Shown here in pieces: positions 7,006 to 7,702 of a DNA stretch of 7,702 nucleotides. Both the position numbers and the translations under genes were made by a program. The DNA comes from Planctomycetota bacterium. Lineage in GTDB: Bacteria; Planctomycetota; Phycisphaerae; Sedimentisphaerales; Anaerobacaceae. The notes under the pieces are model-generated. The model was not told the origin of the DNA, searched no databases, and was given only the letters and a program-made list of their open reading frames with translations. Positions within the stretch are counted from its first letter, which is position 1; every line of letters begins with the position of its first letter. The stretch lies in contig JAGLTN010000609.1 of the NCBI GenBank assembly GCA_023135255.1, forward strand, positions 1 to 7,702, written 5' to 3'.

Positions 7006-7702
7006 TTAAGAGCAATTTTTTTAGCGGGCTTAATTTCAATAGCCTTATCTTTAATATTCGACCAGCCTTTAGTTACAGACTTTACTTTTCTGTTAAATTG
7101 TTCAAGATGCAGAACTACCTTTTCTAAATTTTCACGATCGGGAACTGTAATTCTGACATTTGCGAACTTACCGTTCTTACTCATTTTAAGCTCAACGCCT
7201 GCCTGGCCGAACGTTGTTGGAATATCTTTCAAAACAGTCTTATCGCCGGGCTTTGTCCATGCAACCGGCAACCCTTCAAAAAGATGCAATTCATTACCGC
7301 GTTCCAGCATAATCATATGTCGTGCCATTCTGATAAATTCACCGCTTGCCCAGTTATGAGGCATATCGCCGCACACGTTAAACTTTTGCCCAACAAGATT
7401 CTGCTCTTCCCGCCAGCAAAGCAACGGACTTGCATGGTTAGCAAACGCATAAAACGTAGCAGCGGTTTTCTTTCCATGGCCGAGCCATAAATGCACATGC
7501 CCATAGAACGAAGCGGCATAATTCCAAACCCCGTCAGGCAGCCATCCTGTCCCGTGGATCAGGCCTTGCTTTTGATGGCTGTCAAGCATCGCAACTGTGC
7601 CAAGCATCAGCTCATCATTCTTATCAAAAATCCTCCCCGGATAGATCGAATGCATAAACGCCCAGGCGCCTCTCTGAGGCAGCTGCTGCTGCTCACCTTT
7701 CA
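6990..7702 (-). CDS. Six-hairpin glycosidase-like protein, C-terminal part (5' end beyond window)
   Basis: The frame is open from the TAA at 6990-6992 to the right edge, showing 236 residues. The ATG at 7655 is internal, because the 15 codons above it (KGEQQQLPQRGAWAF) continue the same protein and there is no ribosome binding site. Aromatic, helix-rich text (HGTGWLPDGVW at visible residues 49-59, SFYGHVHLWLG, FANHASPLLCWREEQ, GDMPHNWASGEF at 111-122) looks like the end of an (alpha/alpha)6-barrel hydrolase of the six-hairpin superfamily, which includes alpha-L-rhamnosidase-like enzymes. After LHLFEGLPVAW (138-148) comes a beta-rich C-terminal domain to KIALKIEFE. This layout is typical of that superfamily, but I cannot name a GH family, and the catalytic acids may lie in the missing part. 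E98/E99 in WREEQ and D112 in GDMPH are candidates at most. It is the first visible gene of the presumed operon; its localisation signal is not visible. Confidence 0.75.
   Translation of the reverse strand, partial: KGEQQQLPQRGAWAFMHSIYPGRIFDKNDELMLGTVAMLDSHQKQGLIHGTGWLPDGVWNYAASFYGHVHLWLGHGKKTAATFYAFANHASPLLCWREEQNLVGQKFNVCGDMPHNWASGEFIRMARHMIMLERGNELHLFEGLPVAWTKPGDKTVLKDIPTTFGQAGVELKMSKNGKFANVRITVPDRENLEKVVLHLEQFNRKVKSVTKGWSNIKDKAIEIKPAKKIALKIEFE

Noticed and set aside
7683..7694. CAG/CTG trinucleotide run near the right edge
   Set aside because: Only three to four units, coding for QQQ inside the six-hairpin gene; not a meaningful repeat.

Overview
The window holds four genes, all on the minus strand. 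Read in the direction of transcription they are: the 3' part of a six-hairpin glycosidase-like gene (6990-7702, cut by the right edge), a DUF2961/GH172-type lipoprotein (5712-6926), a GH89 alpha-N-acetylglucosaminidase (2995-5652), and a secreted protein with two LamG domains followed by a right-handed beta-helix (1-2547, cut by the left edge). I see no RNA genes, mobile elements or CRISPR arrays.

The first three genes are separated by only 63 and 59 bases. The two starts visible among them each have a Shine-Dalgarno site, and the set ends in a hairpin terminator at 2932-2961, so they look like one operon. The LamG/beta-helix gene lies beyond that terminator. It has a 447-base upstream gap with a possible promoter and a leader of about 240 nt, so it is probably a separate transcription unit with a related job.

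The three proteins whose N-termini are visible carry export signals: Sec signal peptides on the GH89 and LamG/beta-helix proteins, and a lipoprotein-type signal on the GH172 protein. With three glycoside-hydrolase-type proteins and one glycan-binding or cleaving beta-helix protein, this is part of a polysaccharide-degradation locus. GH89 removes terminal alpha-linked GlcNAc. Characterised GH172 enzymes act on furanosides (fructofuranoside, D-arabinofuranose). The target may therefore be a glycan with terminal alpha-HexNAc and furanosyl-like residues, but this is inference. No transporter, SusC/SusD pair, sulfatase or regulator is visible in this short window.

The organism is bacterial, with strong Shine-Dalgarno sites and GC of roughly 40-45% judged by eye. 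Secreted LamG/beta-helix proteins beside GH89 and DUF2961 genes, without an obvious Bacteroidota-type SusCD pair, would suit a polysaccharide-degrading Planctomycetota (Phycisphaerae-like), Lentisphaerota or Verrucomicrobiota. This assignment rests on gene content and general style only and is weak.
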